Notes: generated by a model from the letters alone, not told the origin. A stretch of 64,000 bases of DNA from Nocardioides agariphilus (GCF_015352445.1 NZ_JADKPO010000007.1:1-64000); one strand, 5' to 3'; numbered from the stretch's first letter, positions 50,699 through 60,371 are shown. Numbers and translations: made by a program.

Positions 50699-50959
50699 GT
50701 GGCGAACATCAAGTCCCAGATCAAGCGGAACAAGCAGAACGAGAAGCGTCACCAGCGCAACAAGGCCGTCAAGTCCGGCCTCAAGACCGCGGTGCGCAAG
50801 TTCCGTGAGGCCGCCGAGGCCGGCGACAAGGACACCGCGATCGTCTTGGCCAGCGACGCCGGCCGCAAGCTCGACAAGGCTGCGTCCAAGGGCGTCATCC
50901 ACAAGAACCAGGCCGCCAACCGCAAGTCGGCCATCTTCAAGAAGGCTGCCACTCTCTGA
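50699..50959 (+). CDS. rpsT: 30S ribosomal protein S20
   Basis: This 86-residue, lysine-rich primary 16S-binding protein starts with [17 protein letters not shown] after the GTG-encoded Met and ends [13 protein letters not shown], the typical S20 pattern. The GTG at 50699 lacks a strong ribosome-binding site within a few bases (GAAGAGG lies about ten bases upstream). It has its own promoter and is convergent with holA, as in other actinobacteria. Confidence 0.97.
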   Translation: MANIKSQIKRNKQNEKRHQRNKAVKSGLKTAVRKFREAAEAGDKDTAIVLASDAGRKLDKAASKGVIHKNQAANRKSAIFKKAATL

Positions 50960-50973
50960 GCCAGCCCGACCCC

Positions 50974-51013
50974 GACCCGTCTGAGCAACCGCTCGGGCGG
51001 GTCGTTGTGTTTC
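50974..51013 (+). terminator. Rho-independent terminator of rpsT
   Basis: Arms GACCCGTCTGAGC (50974-50986) and GCTCGGGCGGGTC (50991-51003) form a 13-pair stem with two G-U pairs and the loop AACC. The T-rich run GTTGTGTTTCT follows. The holA stop is immediately downstream, so it may also end holA. Confidence 0.85.
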
Positions 51014-52036
51014 TCACTCAGAGCCCGGCGCATCGCGCAGCCCGGTGATCGTGAGCACCATCCGCTCCAGGGTGTAGGAAGCGTCACTGGCCGCACCCTT
51101 GATGTCTGCGTCGGCCTGCGCGACCACGCGGATCGCGTGGGCGATCGCCCGATCCGACCACCCACGTGACTGGTCACGGATGGTGCGCAGCTTCCACGGC
51201 GGCACCCCCACCTCGCGGGCCAGGTCGGCTTCCCGCATGCCGCGCTGGGCGGACTTGTAGCGAGCCAGCCCGCGAGCCGAGCCGGCGAACGCGGAGGTGA
51301 CCAGCACGGGTGCCGTGCCGCCGTCGATGGCCCAGCGCAGCTCCTCGAGGGCCTCGCGTCGACGCCCCCAGAACGCGGCGTCGGCGACCGCGAACGACTT
51401 CGCCTCCGCACGCCCCCCGAAGTACTTGCGGATCTTCTCGACCGTCAGCACCTCCTCGGGGAAGTCGTTGGTCAGCTGGTCAGCCGCGGCGGCGAGCGAG
51501 CGGAGGTCTTGACCCACGGCCGAGACCAGGAACACCGCCGCCTCCTTGTCGATGCTGGCGTGGTGGTGGCGCACCTCCTCTGTCAGGAACCCCGGGTAGT
51601 CAGAGGGCCGCAGCTCCTCGGACTTGACCTCGGTCACCGCAGCGACCTTGCGCAGCTTGGTCAGAACGCCTGAGCCCTTGGCCCCACCACCGTGCACGAG
51701 CACCAGGGCGACGTCCTCGGAAGGCGCCGCGGCGTAGCCGAGCAGCTCCTCCACCGACTCGTCGGGCAGGTTCTCCAGGCCTCGGACGACCACGCATCGC
51801 GTGCTGGAGAACAGCGACGGGGCCGACAGCTCGCCGAGCTCGGCCAGCGTCAGACCGGCCGCTTGGGTCTCGGACAGCTCGGCCTCACCGTCGTGCCTGC
51901 GCACGGCCTCCCTGACCGCGACGACGGTGCGCTCGTTGAGGAACTCCTCCTTGCCGGTGACCAGGGTGACCCTGCCCAAGACGTCCTCGGCCCGCGGACC
52001 GCGAGTTCGTGCGTTCATCGACGCTGAGCCTGTCAT
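51014..52036 (-). CDS. holA: DNA polymerase III subunit delta
   Basis: HolA opens the sliding clamp as part of the clamp loader. The 340-residue protein contains RVTLVTGKEEFLNERTVVAV at the start, LFSSTRCVVVRGLENLP, and the C-terminal collar segment WDRAIAHAIRVVAQAD-like (here SDRAIAHAIRVVAQADADI). The ATG at 52036 has GGAG five bases upstream. It lies downstream of comEC in the standard comEA-comEC-holA order and is convergent with rpsT. Confidence 0.95.
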   Translation of the reverse strand: MTGSASMNARTRGPRAEDVLGRVTLVTGKEEFLNERTVVAVREAVRRHDGEAELSETQAAGLTLAELGELSAPSLFSSTRCVVVRGLENLPDESVEELLGYAAAPSEDVALVLVHGGGAKGSGVLTKLRKVAAVTEVKSEELRPSDYPGFLTEEVRHHHASIDKEAAVFLVSAVGQDLRSLAAAADQLTNDFPEEVLTVEKIRKYFGGRAEAKSFAVADAAFWGRRREALEELRWAIDGGTAPVLVTSAFAGSARGLARYKSAQRGMREADLAREVGVPPWKLRTIRDQSRGWSDRAIAHAIRVVAQADADIKGAASDASYTLERMVLTITGLRDAPGSE

Positions 52037-52069
52037 ATCGCTCCGACACCCGCAGTCCGCAGTCCCGCG

Positions 52070-54358
52070 TCAGTCCCGCGTCAGCGCGACGAGCCGGCCG
52101 CCGCGCACAGCGAACAGCACGTCTCCATCCCGATCGGTGCGCAACACCTCGGTGCCGGCGCCGCTCAGCGCCTCGAGCACCTGTGGGGCGGGGTGTCCGT
52201 AGTCGTTGTCGGCTCCCACTGAGACGACGGCGAACCGGGCGCCCAGGGACTCCAGCCAGTCGAGGTCCTGGTGCGGGCTGCCGTGATGAGGCACCTTCAA
52301 GATGTCGACCCGCAGGCCGGGCAGCGCCCGGGCCAGGGCGGCCTGACCCGGAGGTTCGAGATCTCCGGTGAGCAGCAGGCGGACGCCGGCCACCTCGACC
52401 AGCAGCACCACGCTCGCCGCGTTGGCGGTGCTGCCGTCGCCCGGCCCCACCGCCGGAGAGTCGGGCCGCGGCCACAGCACCTGCAGCGTGACGTCACCGA
52501 CGCTGCGGGTCACGCCGTAGGGCGCCACCGCTGGCGTCAGCCCGGCACCGCGGGCAGCTCGCTCGACCTCGGCCACCCCGCCGGGCGGGTCAGCGAGCCT
52601 GGTGACCTCTACGGCATCGACGCTGCGCCCCCGGAGCACACCGGCGATCCCGTCGACGTGATCGGCGTGGAAGTGCGTCAGGACGAGCAGTGGCACCCGC
52701 TTCACGTCGAGCCGGCGCAGGCACCCGTCGACCGAGCGACCATCAGGCCCCGCGTCGACCACGACCGCGGAGGATGGCCCGACCCGGACGGCGAGGGCAT
52801 CGCCCTGCCCGACATCACAGGCAGCCAGGACCCATCCGTCGACCGGCCATCTCGGTGTCGGCGGTCCGAACCAGACCACCGCGACGACGAGCACCGACCC
52901 CGCCACCCCGATCGCGCGGTGCCGCAGCAGGTAGGGGCCGACCAGCATCACTGCCAGGCTGGCCAGCGCCAAGATGGCCAGTGCGCCGGCGCCTGTGGAC
53001 CACTCGAAGACGGCGCCGGGAAGAGTCGCGCCGCGCTGTGCCACCCAGATGATCCAGGCCACGCACCAGCCGGCGAGGATGCCGACCAGTTGCGCGGCCC
53101 GATCGGATGCCAACCCCACCAGCCCGCCAAGCAGGCCGAGGACCGTCGCGGGACCAACGAGCGGCGCCACCAGCAGGTTGGCGAGCACCGCGACGAGGCT
53201 GACCTGCCCGGAGATGGCGGCGACCAGCGGGGTGCAGGCCAGCTGGGCGGCGGCTGGTACGGCGACCGCCTCCGCGAGCCAGCGCGGCAGCCAGCGACCC
53301 ATGGCGTCGCGCCACGCGGGCGCGGCCAGCAGGATGCCACCGGTGGCCAGCACAGAGAGCGCAAAGCCGGGTTGCACCGCCAGCCGGGGATCGAGCAGCA
53401 AGAGCACCACCACGGCGGCACCGAGGCCCCGCACACCGCGATGCCAGCCGCCTCGCCCGAGGCCGAGCAAGGCCACGGCGCCCATGGCAGCCGCCCGCAG
53501 CACGCTCGGCTCGGTGCGGGCCAGCAGCACGAAGCCGACGATGCCCGCAGCGCCGACCCCGGCCAGCCATCGACCCCGCACCCCAGCCCATCGCGCCACG
53601 ACGAGGAGGAAGCCGACGACCAAGGTGAGGTTGGTGCCGGAGACTGCGGTGAGGTGCGTCAGCCCGGTCGTGCGGAAGTCCTCGGTGAGCTCGGTGGGCA
53701 GGTCGGTGTCATCGCCGTCGACCAAGGCTGGCACGAGGGCGGCCTGGGCCTGGGGACGGTGGGCGACGGACTGCCTGATCGAGGTGCGCAGGGCCTCTGA
53801 GGCCCGCCACCCCAGCGACGCGGCAGCGGTGCGGACGGGTGGCCCCCGCGGGCTCACCGTGGCCGCCACCTCGTCGTCGTCACTGGGCGCGAGCCGCCCC
53901 GTGAGCCGCACCCGCTCGCCGATGGCCACCCGCTCCCAGGTGGTGTCACCGAACACCAGCACTGCTTGGCGATGGCTGACCTCGACGCGGACGAGCACCT
54001 GGTCCCCGAAGCGGCCGGCGATGCGGGCCGGATCGTCAGTCACCCGCGCAGTCAGCGTGACCACAGCCCTCTGCTCGGCCAGCCTGGCAACGGGTCCGTC
54101 CCGGACTGCCTGCAGCCGCGTCACCGCGACGACCCCCACGCCGGCACCGACGACCAGCACCGCCACAGCCGTCAGTGCTGCTCGTCGCCGCCGCGGCCAC
54201 CGCACTCCGGCAAGAGAGATCGAGAGCACGGCAGCGACGACGGCGGCCAGCGCCCCGAAGGACGCAACGGGCTCCCACCTGACCGCAAGGGCCCCCATCC
54301 ACGCCGCGAGCCCGAGCAGCGGCAGACGGAGGTCGGGGACGGACCGGGTCGGCGTCAC
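52070..54358 (-). CDS. comEC: ComEC/Rec2 competence-type DNA channel protein
   Basis: This polytopic protein of about 762 residues is related to the DNA-uptake channel ComEC. It has an N-terminal DUF4131/OB-like region and a competence domain with GLTHLTAVSGTNLTLVVG and many helices. The C-terminal metallo-beta-lactamase-fold domain has VLTHFHADHVDGIAGVL, LLLTGDLEPPG and VPHHGSPHQ, so the nuclease-like metal site is intact. The GTG at 54358 overlaps the comEA stop (GTGA); the frame further upstream is antisense-free only by chance and overlaps comEA. Natural competence in this genus is not established. Confidence 0.93.
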   Translation of the reverse strand: MTPTRSVPDLRLPLLGLAAWMGALAVRWEPVASFGALAAVVAAVLSISLAGVRWPRRRRAALTAVAVLVVGAGVGVVAVTRLQAVRDGPVARLAEQRAVVTLTARVTDDPARIAGRFGDQVLVRVEVSHRQAVLVFGDTTWERVAIGERVRLTGRLAPSDDDEVAATVSPRGPPVRTAAASLGWRASEALRTSIRQSVAHRPQAQAALVPALVDGDDTDLPTELTEDFRTTGLTHLTAVSGTNLTLVVGFLLVVARWAGVRGRWLAGVGAAGIVGFVLLARTEPSVLRAAAMGAVALLGLGRGGWHRGVRGLGAAVVVLLLLDPRLAVQPGFALSVLATGGILLAAPAWRDAMGRWLPRWLAEAVAVPAAAQLACTPLVAAISGQVSLVAVLANLLVAPLVGPATVLGLLGGLVGLASDRAAQLVGILAGWCVAWIIWVAQRGATLPGAVFEWSTGAGALAILALASLAVMLVGPYLLRHRAIGVAGSVLVVAVVWFGPPTPRWPVDGWVLAACDVGQGDALAVRVGPSSAVVVDAGPDGRSVDGCLRRLDVKRVPLLVLTHFHADHVDGIAGVLRGRSVDAVEVTRLADPPGGVAEVERAARGAGLTPAVAPYGVTRSVGDVTLQVLWPRPDSPAVGPGDGSTANAASVVLLVEVAGVRLLLTGDLEPPGQAALARALPGLRVDILKVPHHGSPHQDLDWLESLGARFAVVSVGADNDYGHPAPQVLEALSGAGTEVLRTDRDGDVLFAVRGGRLVALTRD

Positions 54359-55149
54359 AGCGTCACGTAGGGCGTGAGCTTGGCCAGCGTCGCCTCGCCG
54401 ATCCCGTCCACGTCGAGAAGCTGGTCGACGGAGGTGAAGGCCCCGTGCTCGCTGCGCCAGGTGAGGATGGCCTGGGCGGTCACGGGACCGACGCCGGGCA
54501 GCGACTCGAGGGCCACCTGGTCGGCGGTGTTGAGGTTGACCTGCGTCGGCACCGGCGCACCGCTCCCTGTCGCTGTGGCCGCGACACCGCTCGGCGGGTC
54601 GACGCCGACCAGGATCTGCTCGCCGTCGACGAGCACCCGGGCCAGGTTGAGTGCCGTCAGGTCGACGCCTGCACGCGCGCCGCCTGCAGCCTCGAGCGCG
54701 TCGACCACGCGAGAACCGGCGTCGAGCACGGCGATGCCGGGACGGCGTACCTTCCCGGCGACGTCCACGGTCACCGAGGCGGCCGCCGTGGACGCGTCCC
54801 CGGCGACCGCAGGGGCGGTCGAGACGCTGACCAGGTTGCCGGTCGCGGGAGCGACGGGCTGGGCGACCCGAGCCTCGTCGCCGGAGCCCAGCCACCACGC
54901 CCCGGCCCCGATCAGGGTGATGACCAAGGTGCCCACCACCGCGACCTGGGCGGCGCTGAGCGTGAGCCGCCCGGGCGCGGCATGACGTCCGGGCGTGGGT
55001 ACGGCGGCGCGCGGCGCGGCCTCGCCGTCGCCACCCGCGGGCGGCGCTGCGGTCAGCCCCTTGGCGCGGTCGAGCTCGGCGCCGAGCAGCGCGAGCCGCC
55101 GCGCGACGGTCTCGTCGAGCACGGTTCGCCTCCCGGATCGGCCAGCCAT
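54355..55149 (-). CDS. comEA: ComEA family helix-hairpin-helix DNA-binding protein
   Basis: This 264-residue protein has a cytoplasmic N-terminus of about 65 residues, one transmembrane helix (VAVVGTLVITLIGAGAWWLG), an SLBB domain (VTVDVAGKVRRPGIAVL) and a C-terminal helix-hairpin-helix pair (VNLNTADQVALESLPGVGPV, then LLDVDGIGEATLAKL). It should bind DNA outside the membrane and feed ComEC. The ATG at 55149 lies eight bases after TACGGT on the minus strand (complement of 55158-55163), consistent with a leaderless transcript. Confidence 0.93.
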   Translation of the reverse strand: MAGRSGRRTVLDETVARRLALLGAELDRAKGLTAAPPAGGDGEAAPRAAVPTPGRHAAPGRLTLSAAQVAVVGTLVITLIGAGAWWLGSGDEARVAQPVAPATGNLVSVSTAPAVAGDASTAAASVTVDVAGKVRRPGIAVLDAGSRVVDALEAAGGARAGVDLTALNLARVLVDGEQILVGVDPPSGVAATATGSGAPVPTQVNLNTADQVALESLPGVGPVTAQAILTWRSEHGAFTSVDQLLDVDGIGEATLAKLTPYVTL

Positions 55150-55227
55150 GACCCGTGACCGTAGGCAACCGCGAGCCGGGCCGCCACCGGCTCCGGCCGC
55201 GCCTGTGGACAACCCGTCAGACAGGCG

Positions 55228-56100
55228 TCAGGACAGCAACGGGGCCACGCAGACCGCGACCATCCCGGGGCCGACATGAGCCCCGAGCACGGCTCCGAGC
55301 TCCGTGCACCACACTTCACGGCCGCCGAGGTTGTCGGCCAGCTCCTCGGCCAGTCGTTCGGCGAGCAGCTCGGCTCGCTCGCGGCTGGCCAGGTGAGCCA
55401 CGCATACGTCGACCTGCTGGTCCCCCGCAGCCTCGAGGACCAGCGACTCCAGACGGTTGAGGGCCTTGCCGGCGGTGCGTACCTTCTCGAGGTTGGCGAC
55501 CTTGCCGTCGGCGATCTTGAGGAGCGGCTTCACCGACAGGGCACCCCCGAAGATCGCTGCAGCCGCACCGATGCGGCCGCCCCGCCGCAAGTACTCCAAG
55601 GTGTCGACGTAGAACAGCGACGTCGCCGACGCGGCCCGCCGCCGGGCGGCCTCGACAGCCTCGACCGCCGTACCTCCCGCAGCGATCACGTCGGCGGCGG
55701 ACAACGTGGCGTACCCGGTGGCCACCCCGACCTGCCGGCTGTCGACGGCGTGCACCGGGATCGAGGCCTCCCTGGCGGCCAGCTGGGCCGACTCGAAGGT
55801 GCCACTCATCTCTCCGGACAGGTGGATCGAGACGATCTCGGTGGCCCCATCGGCCGCGGCCCGCTCGTAGACCTCGAGCAGCGCGCTCGGCGTCGGCCGC
55901 GAGGTCGAGACCGGTCGGAACTCGCGCAGCGCCTCGGCGACCATCGCCGGCGTCGCACCGTCCGTGGCGCCGTCGGAGAGCACCTCGTCGTAGACCTGCG
56001 CGCCGATCACCACCTGCAACGGCACCACGACGATGCCGCGCTCGGCCACCACCGCGGAGGGCAGGCTGGCCGTCGAGTCGGTGACCACGGCGACCGGCAT
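55228..56100 (-). CDS. DegV family fatty acid-binding protein
   Basis: The 290-residue protein starts with MPVAVVTDSTASLP, the DegV signature, and has TSRPTPSALLEVYE and SIHLSGEMSGTFESA as the lipid headgroup site. DegV/FakB proteins bind a fatty acid for phosphorylation by FakA; no fakA is in this window. The ATG is seven bases after TACTCT on the minus strand (complement of 56108-56113), suggesting its own leaderless promoter although it follows leuS closely. Confidence 0.92.
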   Translation of the reverse strand: MPVAVVTDSTASLPSAVVAERGIVVVPLQVVIGAQVYDEVLSDGATDGATPAMVAEALREFRPVSTSRPTPSALLEVYERAAADGATEIVSIHLSGEMSGTFESAQLAAREASIPVHAVDSRQVGVATGYATLSAADVIAAGGTAVEAVEAARRRAASATSLFYVDTLEYLRRGGRIGAAAAIFGGALSVKPLLKIADGKVANLEKVRTAGKALNRLESLVLEAAGDQQVDVCVAHLASRERAELLAERLAEELADNLGGREVWCTELGAVLGAHVGPGMVAVCVAPLLS

Positions 56101-56113
56101 GCCGCCGAGAGTA

Positions 56114-58684
56114 TTAGACGACGACGTTGACCAGCTTGGGCGCGCGCACGATGACCTTGCGCACCTCGGCTCCGTCGATGGCGCGTACGACGTCGGGTTC
56201 GGCCAGTGCCAAAGCCTCCAGGTCGGCGTCGCTGATGTCGGGGACTACCTCCAACCGCGCGCGTACCTTGCCGCGGACCTGCACGACGCACGTCACGCTG
56301 TCCTCGACCAGCAGGCTCTCGTCCACCGTCGGCCACGACGTGCGGGCAACCGTGGGCTGGTGTCCCAGTCGCTCCCACATCTCCTCGGCGACATAGGGAG
56401 CGACCAGGGACAGCAGGATCGTCACGGCCTCCGCAGCCTCGCGCACCGCCGGGTCGGCCCCGCCGGCTCCGGAGTCGCCTCCTGTGTCGATGACCTTGCG
56501 GGTCGCGTTGACCAGCTCCATCACCCGCGCGACCAGCACGTTGAACTTGAAGCCGTCGACCAGGCCCTCGGCGTCGCGGACCGTGCGCGCAGTGATCCGG
56601 CGCAGTGCGACGTCACCACCCTCGGGCGAGGTGCCGGGAGAGGACGTCACGTCACCGCTCAGCCGCCACGCGCGCTGCAGGAACCGCAGCGACCCGGACG
56701 GGGACATCTCCGCCCAGTCGATGTCGTCCTCGGGCGGGCCGGCGAAGACGAGGGTCAAGCGCACCGCATCGACTCCGAAGGCCGATAGTTGCTCCCCCAA
56801 TCGGACGCCGTTGCCCTTGGACTTCGACATCTTGGCGCCCTGGTTGATGACCGTGCCCTGGTTCAGCTGAGCCGAGAACGGCTCGCGGAAGCCGACCAGG
56901 CCCATGTCGTTGAGGACCATGGTGAAGAAGCGGGCGTACAACAGGTGCAGCACAGCGTGCTCCACACCGCCGATGTAGACGTCGCACGGACCCCAAGCGT
57001 TGACCAGGTCGGTGTCGAAGGCCTGGGTGTCGTCCTGCGGCGAGCAGTAGCGCAGGAAGTACCAGGACGAGTCCACGAACGTGTCCATCGTGTCGCTGTC
57101 CCGCTTCGCCGGTCCGCCACACTTCGGGCACTCGACGTTGACCCAGTCCTCCGCCGCGGCCAGCGGCGACACACCGCGCGGGGTCAGGTCCGCGCCGCGC
57201 AGCTCGGGCAGCACGACCGGCAGCTGGTCGTCGGCGACGGGTACCTCGCCGTCGACCGGGCAGTGGATGATCGGGATCGGCGCGCCCCAGTAGCGCTGCC
57301 GCGACAGCAGCCAGTCGCGCAGCCGGAAGTTCACCGCTCCCTTACCGGACTGCTTGCTCTCCAACCAGTCGATGATGGCCCGCTTGGCCTCGGCGATGCC
57401 CAGGCCGTTGAGGGAGATCTCGTCGTTGGCCGAGTTGATGGCCGGACCCTGTCCGACGTAGGCCGCGTCGTCGACGAAGTCGTCGGGCGGGCGGACCGTG
57501 CGGATGATCGGCAGGTCGAACCGCTTGGCGAAGTCCCAGTCGCGCTGGTCCTGACCGGGCACGGCCATGATCGCGCCGGTGCCGTAGTCGGCCAGCACGT
57601 AGTCGGCCGCCCAGATCGGGATCTGCTGGCCGTTGACCGGGTTCACGGCGTAACGCCCCAGGAAGACTCCGGTCTTCGGCCGCTCGGTCGACAGTCGCTC
57701 GATGTCGGAGGCCTTGCGGACCTCCTCCAGGTAGTCCTCGTAGGCCGGCCGCTGGTCGTCGGTGACCAGCTCGCGGGCCAGGTGGGCGTCGGCGGCCACC
57801 ACCATGAACGTCGTCCCGAACAGCGTGTCGGGACGCGTCGTGTAGACCGTGATCTCGCTCGCCCGGTTTCGAGACGGGCGCTGCGCGCCCTCCTCAACCA
57901 GCGGGAAGGTGACGTGGGCGCCCTCGGAGCGGCCGATCCAGTTGCGTTGGGCGGTGATGACACGGTCCGGCCAGGTCTTCTCCAGCTCGTCCAGGTTGTC
58001 CAGCAGCTCCTGGGCGTAGTCGGTGATCTTGAAGTACCACTGCGTCAGCTCACGCTTGGTGACCTCGTTGCCGCAGCGCTCGCAGTGCCCGTCGATGACC
58101 TGCTCGTTGGCCAAGACGGTCTGGTCGACCGGGCACCAGTTGACCGGGCTCTCCTTGCGGTAGGCCAGGCCGCGCTCGTAGAAGCGCAGGAACAGCCACT
58201 GCGTCCACTTGTAGTAGTCGGGGTCGGAGGTGTTCAGCGTGCGACTCCAGTCGAAGCTGGTGCCGAACTTCTTGCAGGACTCCGTGGACACCGCGATGTT
58301 GGCGTAGGTGAAGGTCGCCGGGTGCTCGTTGTCGCGGATCGCGGCGTTCTCGGCGTTCAGCCCGAAGGAGTCGAAGCCCATCGGGTTCAGCACCTCGTAG
58401 CCCTTCAGCCACCAGTAGCGCGCCACCACGTCGTGCAGGGCGAACACCTCGGCGTGACCCATGTGCAGGTCGCCACTGGGGTAGGGAAACATGGTCAGCG
58501 CGTAGCGCTTCTCCCGTGCGGATGCATCGTCGGCGCGGAACGGGTCCAGGTCCTTCCAGACCTGCAGCCACTTCTCCTCGACTGCCGTGACGTCGTACGT
58601 CGCGGCTTCCTGCGTCTCCGCGGGCTCGCTCATGGGGGTCACTCTCTCAACGTCTGGCTCTGTCCCATGTGATCGGGTGGTCAT
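56114..58684 (-). CDS. leuS: Leucine-tRNA ligase
   Basis: LeuRS charges tRNA-Leu. The product of about 856 residues has the HIGH-type motif [16 protein letters not shown], the KMSKS motif [14 protein letters not shown], the CP1 editing domain ([14 protein letters not shown]) and zinc Cys in [10 protein letters not shown]. The ATG at 58684 has an AGGAG site; starts at 58714 and 58633 are less likely. Residues about 262-274 are encoded by an in-frame palindromic repeat (57865-57901), extending the junction between NWIGRSEG and ITVYTTRPD. Upstream lie a leucine leader peptide and a terminator, so leuS appears to be controlled by transcription attenuation. Confidence 0.96.
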   Translation of the reverse strand: MTTRSHGTEPDVERVTPMSEPAETQEAATYDVTAVEEKWLQVWKDLDPFRADDASAREKRYALTMFPYPSGDLHMGHAEVFALHDVVARYWWLKGYEVLNPMGFDSFGLNAENAAIRDNEHPATFTYANIAVSTESCKKFGTSFDWSRTLNTSDPDYYKWTQWLFLRFYERGLAYRKESPVNWCPVDQTVLANEQVIDGHCERCGNEVTKRELTQWYFKITDYAQELLDNLDELEKTWPDRVITAQRNWIGRSEGAHVTFPLVEEGAQRPSRNRASEITVYTTRPDTLFGTTFMVVAADAHLARELVTDDQRPAYEDYLEEVRKASDIERLSTERPKTGVFLGRYAVNPVNGQQIPIWAADYVLADYGTGAIMAVPGQDQRDWDFAKRFDLPIIRTVRPPDDFVDDAAYVGQGPAINSANDEISLNGLGIAEAKRAIIDWLESKQSGKGAVNFRLRDWLLSRQRYWGAPIPIIHCPVDGEVPVADDQLPVVLPELRGADLTPRGVSPLAAAEDWVNVECPKCGGPAKRDSDTMDTFVDSSWYFLRYCSPQDDTQAFDTDLVNAWGPCDVYIGGVEHAVLHLLYARFFTMVLNDMGLVGFREPFSAQLNQGTVINQGAKMSKSKGNGVRLGEQLSAFGVDAVRLTLVFAGPPEDDIDWAEMSPSGSLRFLQRAWRLSGDVTSSPGTSPEGGDVALRRITARTVRDAEGLVDGFKFNVLVARVMELVNATRKVIDTGGDSGAGGADPAVREAAEAVTILLSLVAPYVAEEMWERLGHQPTVARTSWPTVDESLLVEDSVTCVVQVRGKVRARLEVVPDISDADLEALALAEPDVVRAIDGAEVRKVIVRAPKLVNVVV
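57865..57901. repeat. Palindromic REP-like repeat inserted in-frame in leuS
   Basis: GGTTTCGAGACGGGCGC at the left and GCGCCCTCCTCAACCAG at the right form a hairpin with a short TGC centre. It belongs to the family at 2818-3047, 25098 and 31404. On the coding strand it reads [12 protein letters not shown] in frame, placed in a variable loop at the entry of the LeuRS editing domain. Confidence 0.88.
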
Positions 58685-58714
58685 CGCTTGCTCCTGCCGT
58701 CTGGTCCTGGACAT

Positions 58715-58740
58715 GAAAAAACCCCTCGTCGTCGAGGGGT
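58715..58740 (-). terminator. leuS: leuS attenuator terminator
   Basis: On the minus strand ACCCCTCG-ACGA-CGAGGGGT is an 8-pair stem followed by six T residues (complement of 58716-58721). It lies between the leader peptide and the leuS start, so it must be bypassed for leuS expression. An adjoining hairpin (58741-58772, 12 pairs with one bulge) begins five bases after the Leu codons of the leader. Confidence 0.8.
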
Positions 58741-58761
58741 AGCCGCGCGATCAGTGGGCGA

Positions 58762-58800
58762 TCAGCGCGGCTGTCCAAGGAGAAGCGACCGGAAACTCAT
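58762..58800 (-). CDS. leuS leader peptide (MSFRSLLLGQPR)
   Basis: A 12-residue open frame starts at ATG 58800 and contains three consecutive Leu codons (CTT CTC CTT, 58777-58785). CTT is an unusual choice in such GC-rich DNA. TAGCCT on the minus strand (complement of 58807-58812) lies six bases before the ATG, so the mRNA would start at or next to the leader ATG. The stop codon is inside the first leader hairpin. A ribosome waiting at the Leu codons would cover that hairpin and could favour readthrough of the downstream terminator. The alternative antiterminator pairing was not resolved by eye. Confidence 0.75.
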   Translation of the reverse strand: MSFRSLLLGQPR

Positions 58801-58804
58801 GGGA

Positions 58805-59461
58805 TCAGGCTACCTCAGCAGCCGTTGAGGCGCCCGACTTGTCGCCAGGGCAGATCTGCGGGAGGAGCCACCGGACGCGGGCGGCGAGGTCGGCGCCGGC
58901 AGATGGCAACCCCGCGATGTGATGGAGCAGAGCCTTCTCGAACAGCCCGTCGATCAGTGCGTAGGTCGCGCGCTCGTCGAGGAGTGGCGATCCGCCGAGG
59001 AACGCGGCGTAGCGAGTGACCACCCGCCACGTGAGTCCCTGGAGGGTCTCGTCGATCTCGAGCACGTCTTGTCGGAAGGCGTCCTCGAACAGGCTCTGGG
59101 TGCGCAGGTCGTACCAGAGCCGGTGCAGCGGCGCCTCGGTGACGATCGACTCCACCAGTCGCAGGGCGAACCGCTCGAGCAGCTCCTCCGCGGTCGTCGA
59201 GGTGTCGACGATCTCGTCGAAGCGGGTGACGCACTGGGTCTTGTAGAGACGGACGCAGTGGGTGATCAGCTCGACCTTGTCGGCGAAGTAGTAGTGGACG
59301 ACGCCGTGGGTGAACTCGGAGTTCTGCGCGATCTCCCGCAGCGAGGTGCGCGCGTAGCCCAACTCGCCGAGAGTGGCCAAGGCGGACTGCGCGAGCTGGG
59401 TGCGTCGCTCAGCGGTTCGCTCGGCCCGGGTGGCGCCCGACCGCATGGGGGTGCTGGTCAC
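58805..59461 (-). CDS. TetR family transcriptional regulator
   Basis: This 218-residue regulator has an N-terminal helix-turn-helix (QSALATLGELGYARTSLREI, then THGVVHYYFADKVELI) and a ligand-binding C-terminal domain with no recognisable ligand signature. The GTG at 59461 follows TAGGCT by six bases on the minus strand, so it is probably leaderless. The leuS leader promoter lies in its last codons. The divergent SDR gene 148 bases away is a plausible target. Confidence 0.88.
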   Translation of the reverse strand: MTSTPMRSGATRAERTAERRTQLAQSALATLGELGYARTSLREIAQNSEFTHGVVHYYFADKVELITHCVRLYKTQCVTRFDEIVDTSTTAEELLERFALRLVESIVTEAPLHRLWYDLRTQSLFEDAFRQDVLEIDETLQGLTWRVVTRYAAFLGGSPLLDERATYALIDGLFEKALLHHIAGLPSAGADLAARVRWLLPQICPGDKSGASTAAEVA

Positions 59462-59609
59462 GTGTCAAGCCTACGGGTGAGGAGCGGTATCCCTGTTCAT
59501 ACTTCTGGACATTTCTGCTGGTCAGGAGCCCCCGCAGTCACACCAGGCCCTCCAGCCACTCGATCGCTCACCAGCGGGGCCGACGTGTTGTCACCTCTAC
59601 GCTGCCGCC

Positions 59610-60371
59610 ATGACGATCACCGACCTGTTCCGGCTCGACGACAAGGTCGCCGTGGTCACCGGCGCCTCCAGCGGACTGGGCGTTGCGTTCGCGAGGGCCC
59701 TGGCCGAGGCGGGTGCCGACGTCGCCCTGGGTGCGCGACGCACCGAGCTCCTCGAGGAGACCGCGACCTTGGTGCGCGCCACAGGGAGGCGGGCGCTGAC
59801 GGTGACCACCGACGTCAGTGATCCCGAGTCGTGCACGGCTCTGGTCGAGGCAGCGATCGCCGAGTTCGGCAAGGTCGACCTGCTGGTCAACAACGCCGGT
59901 GTCGGCACGGCAGTCCCCGCCACCCGGGAGACACCCGAGCAGTTCCGACGGGTGATCGACATCAACCTCAACGGCAGCTACTGGATGGCGCAGGCCTGCG
60001 GCCGGGTCATGCAGCCGGGCTCGAGCATCGTCAACATCTCCTCGGTGCTCGGCATCACGACCGGCGGCCTGCCGCAGGCGGCGTACGCCTCGTCGAAGGC
60101 CGCGATCATCGGCCTGACCCGCGACCTGGCCCAGCAGTGGACGGGTCGCAAGGGCATCCGCGTCAACGCGCTCGCGCCCGGCTTCTTCGCCAGCGAGATG
60201 ACCGACCACTACCCCGACGGCTACCTCGACCTGGCCATCTCCCGCGTGCCCGCCGGCAGGATGGGAGATCCTGCCGAGCTCGCGGCGACCCTCGTCTGGC
60301 TGGTGTCCGACGCCGGCGCCTACGTCACCGGCCAGACGATCGCGGTCGACGGCGGCATCACGATCACCTGA
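59610..60371 (+). CDS. SDR family oxidoreductase
   Basis: This 253-residue classical short-chain dehydrogenase has the cofactor motif VTGASSGLGVAFARAL near residue 18, NNAG, and the catalytic Ser with YASSK (PQAAYASSKAAIIGL). The sequence between resembles gluconate or acyl-carrier reductase types, but the substrate is not predictable. The ATG is six bases after TACGCT (59598-59603), fitting a leaderless mRNA. It is divergent from the TetR gene, which may control it. Confidence 0.9.
   Translation: MTITDLFRLDDKVAVVTGASSGLGVAFARALAEAGADVALGARRTELLEETATLVRATGRRALTVTTDVSDPESCTALVEAAIAEFGKVDLLVNNAGVGTAVPATRETPEQFRRVIDINLNGSYWMAQACGRVMQPGSSIVNISSVLGITTGGLPQAAYASSKAAIIGLTRDLAQQWTGRKGIRVNALAPGFFASEMTDHYPDGYLDLAISRVPAGRMGDPAELAATLVWLVSDAGAYVTGQTIAVDGGITIT

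Noticed and set aside
52070-55168. ComEC extended to 1032 residues
   Set aside because: The extra N-terminus is an out-of-frame reading of comEA. The GTGA overlap at 54355-54358 gives the true start.
58715-58812. T-box riboswitch upstream of leuS
   Set aside because: No T-box sequence or specifier-loop structure was found, the leader is too short, and a Leu-rich leader peptide explains the terminator.
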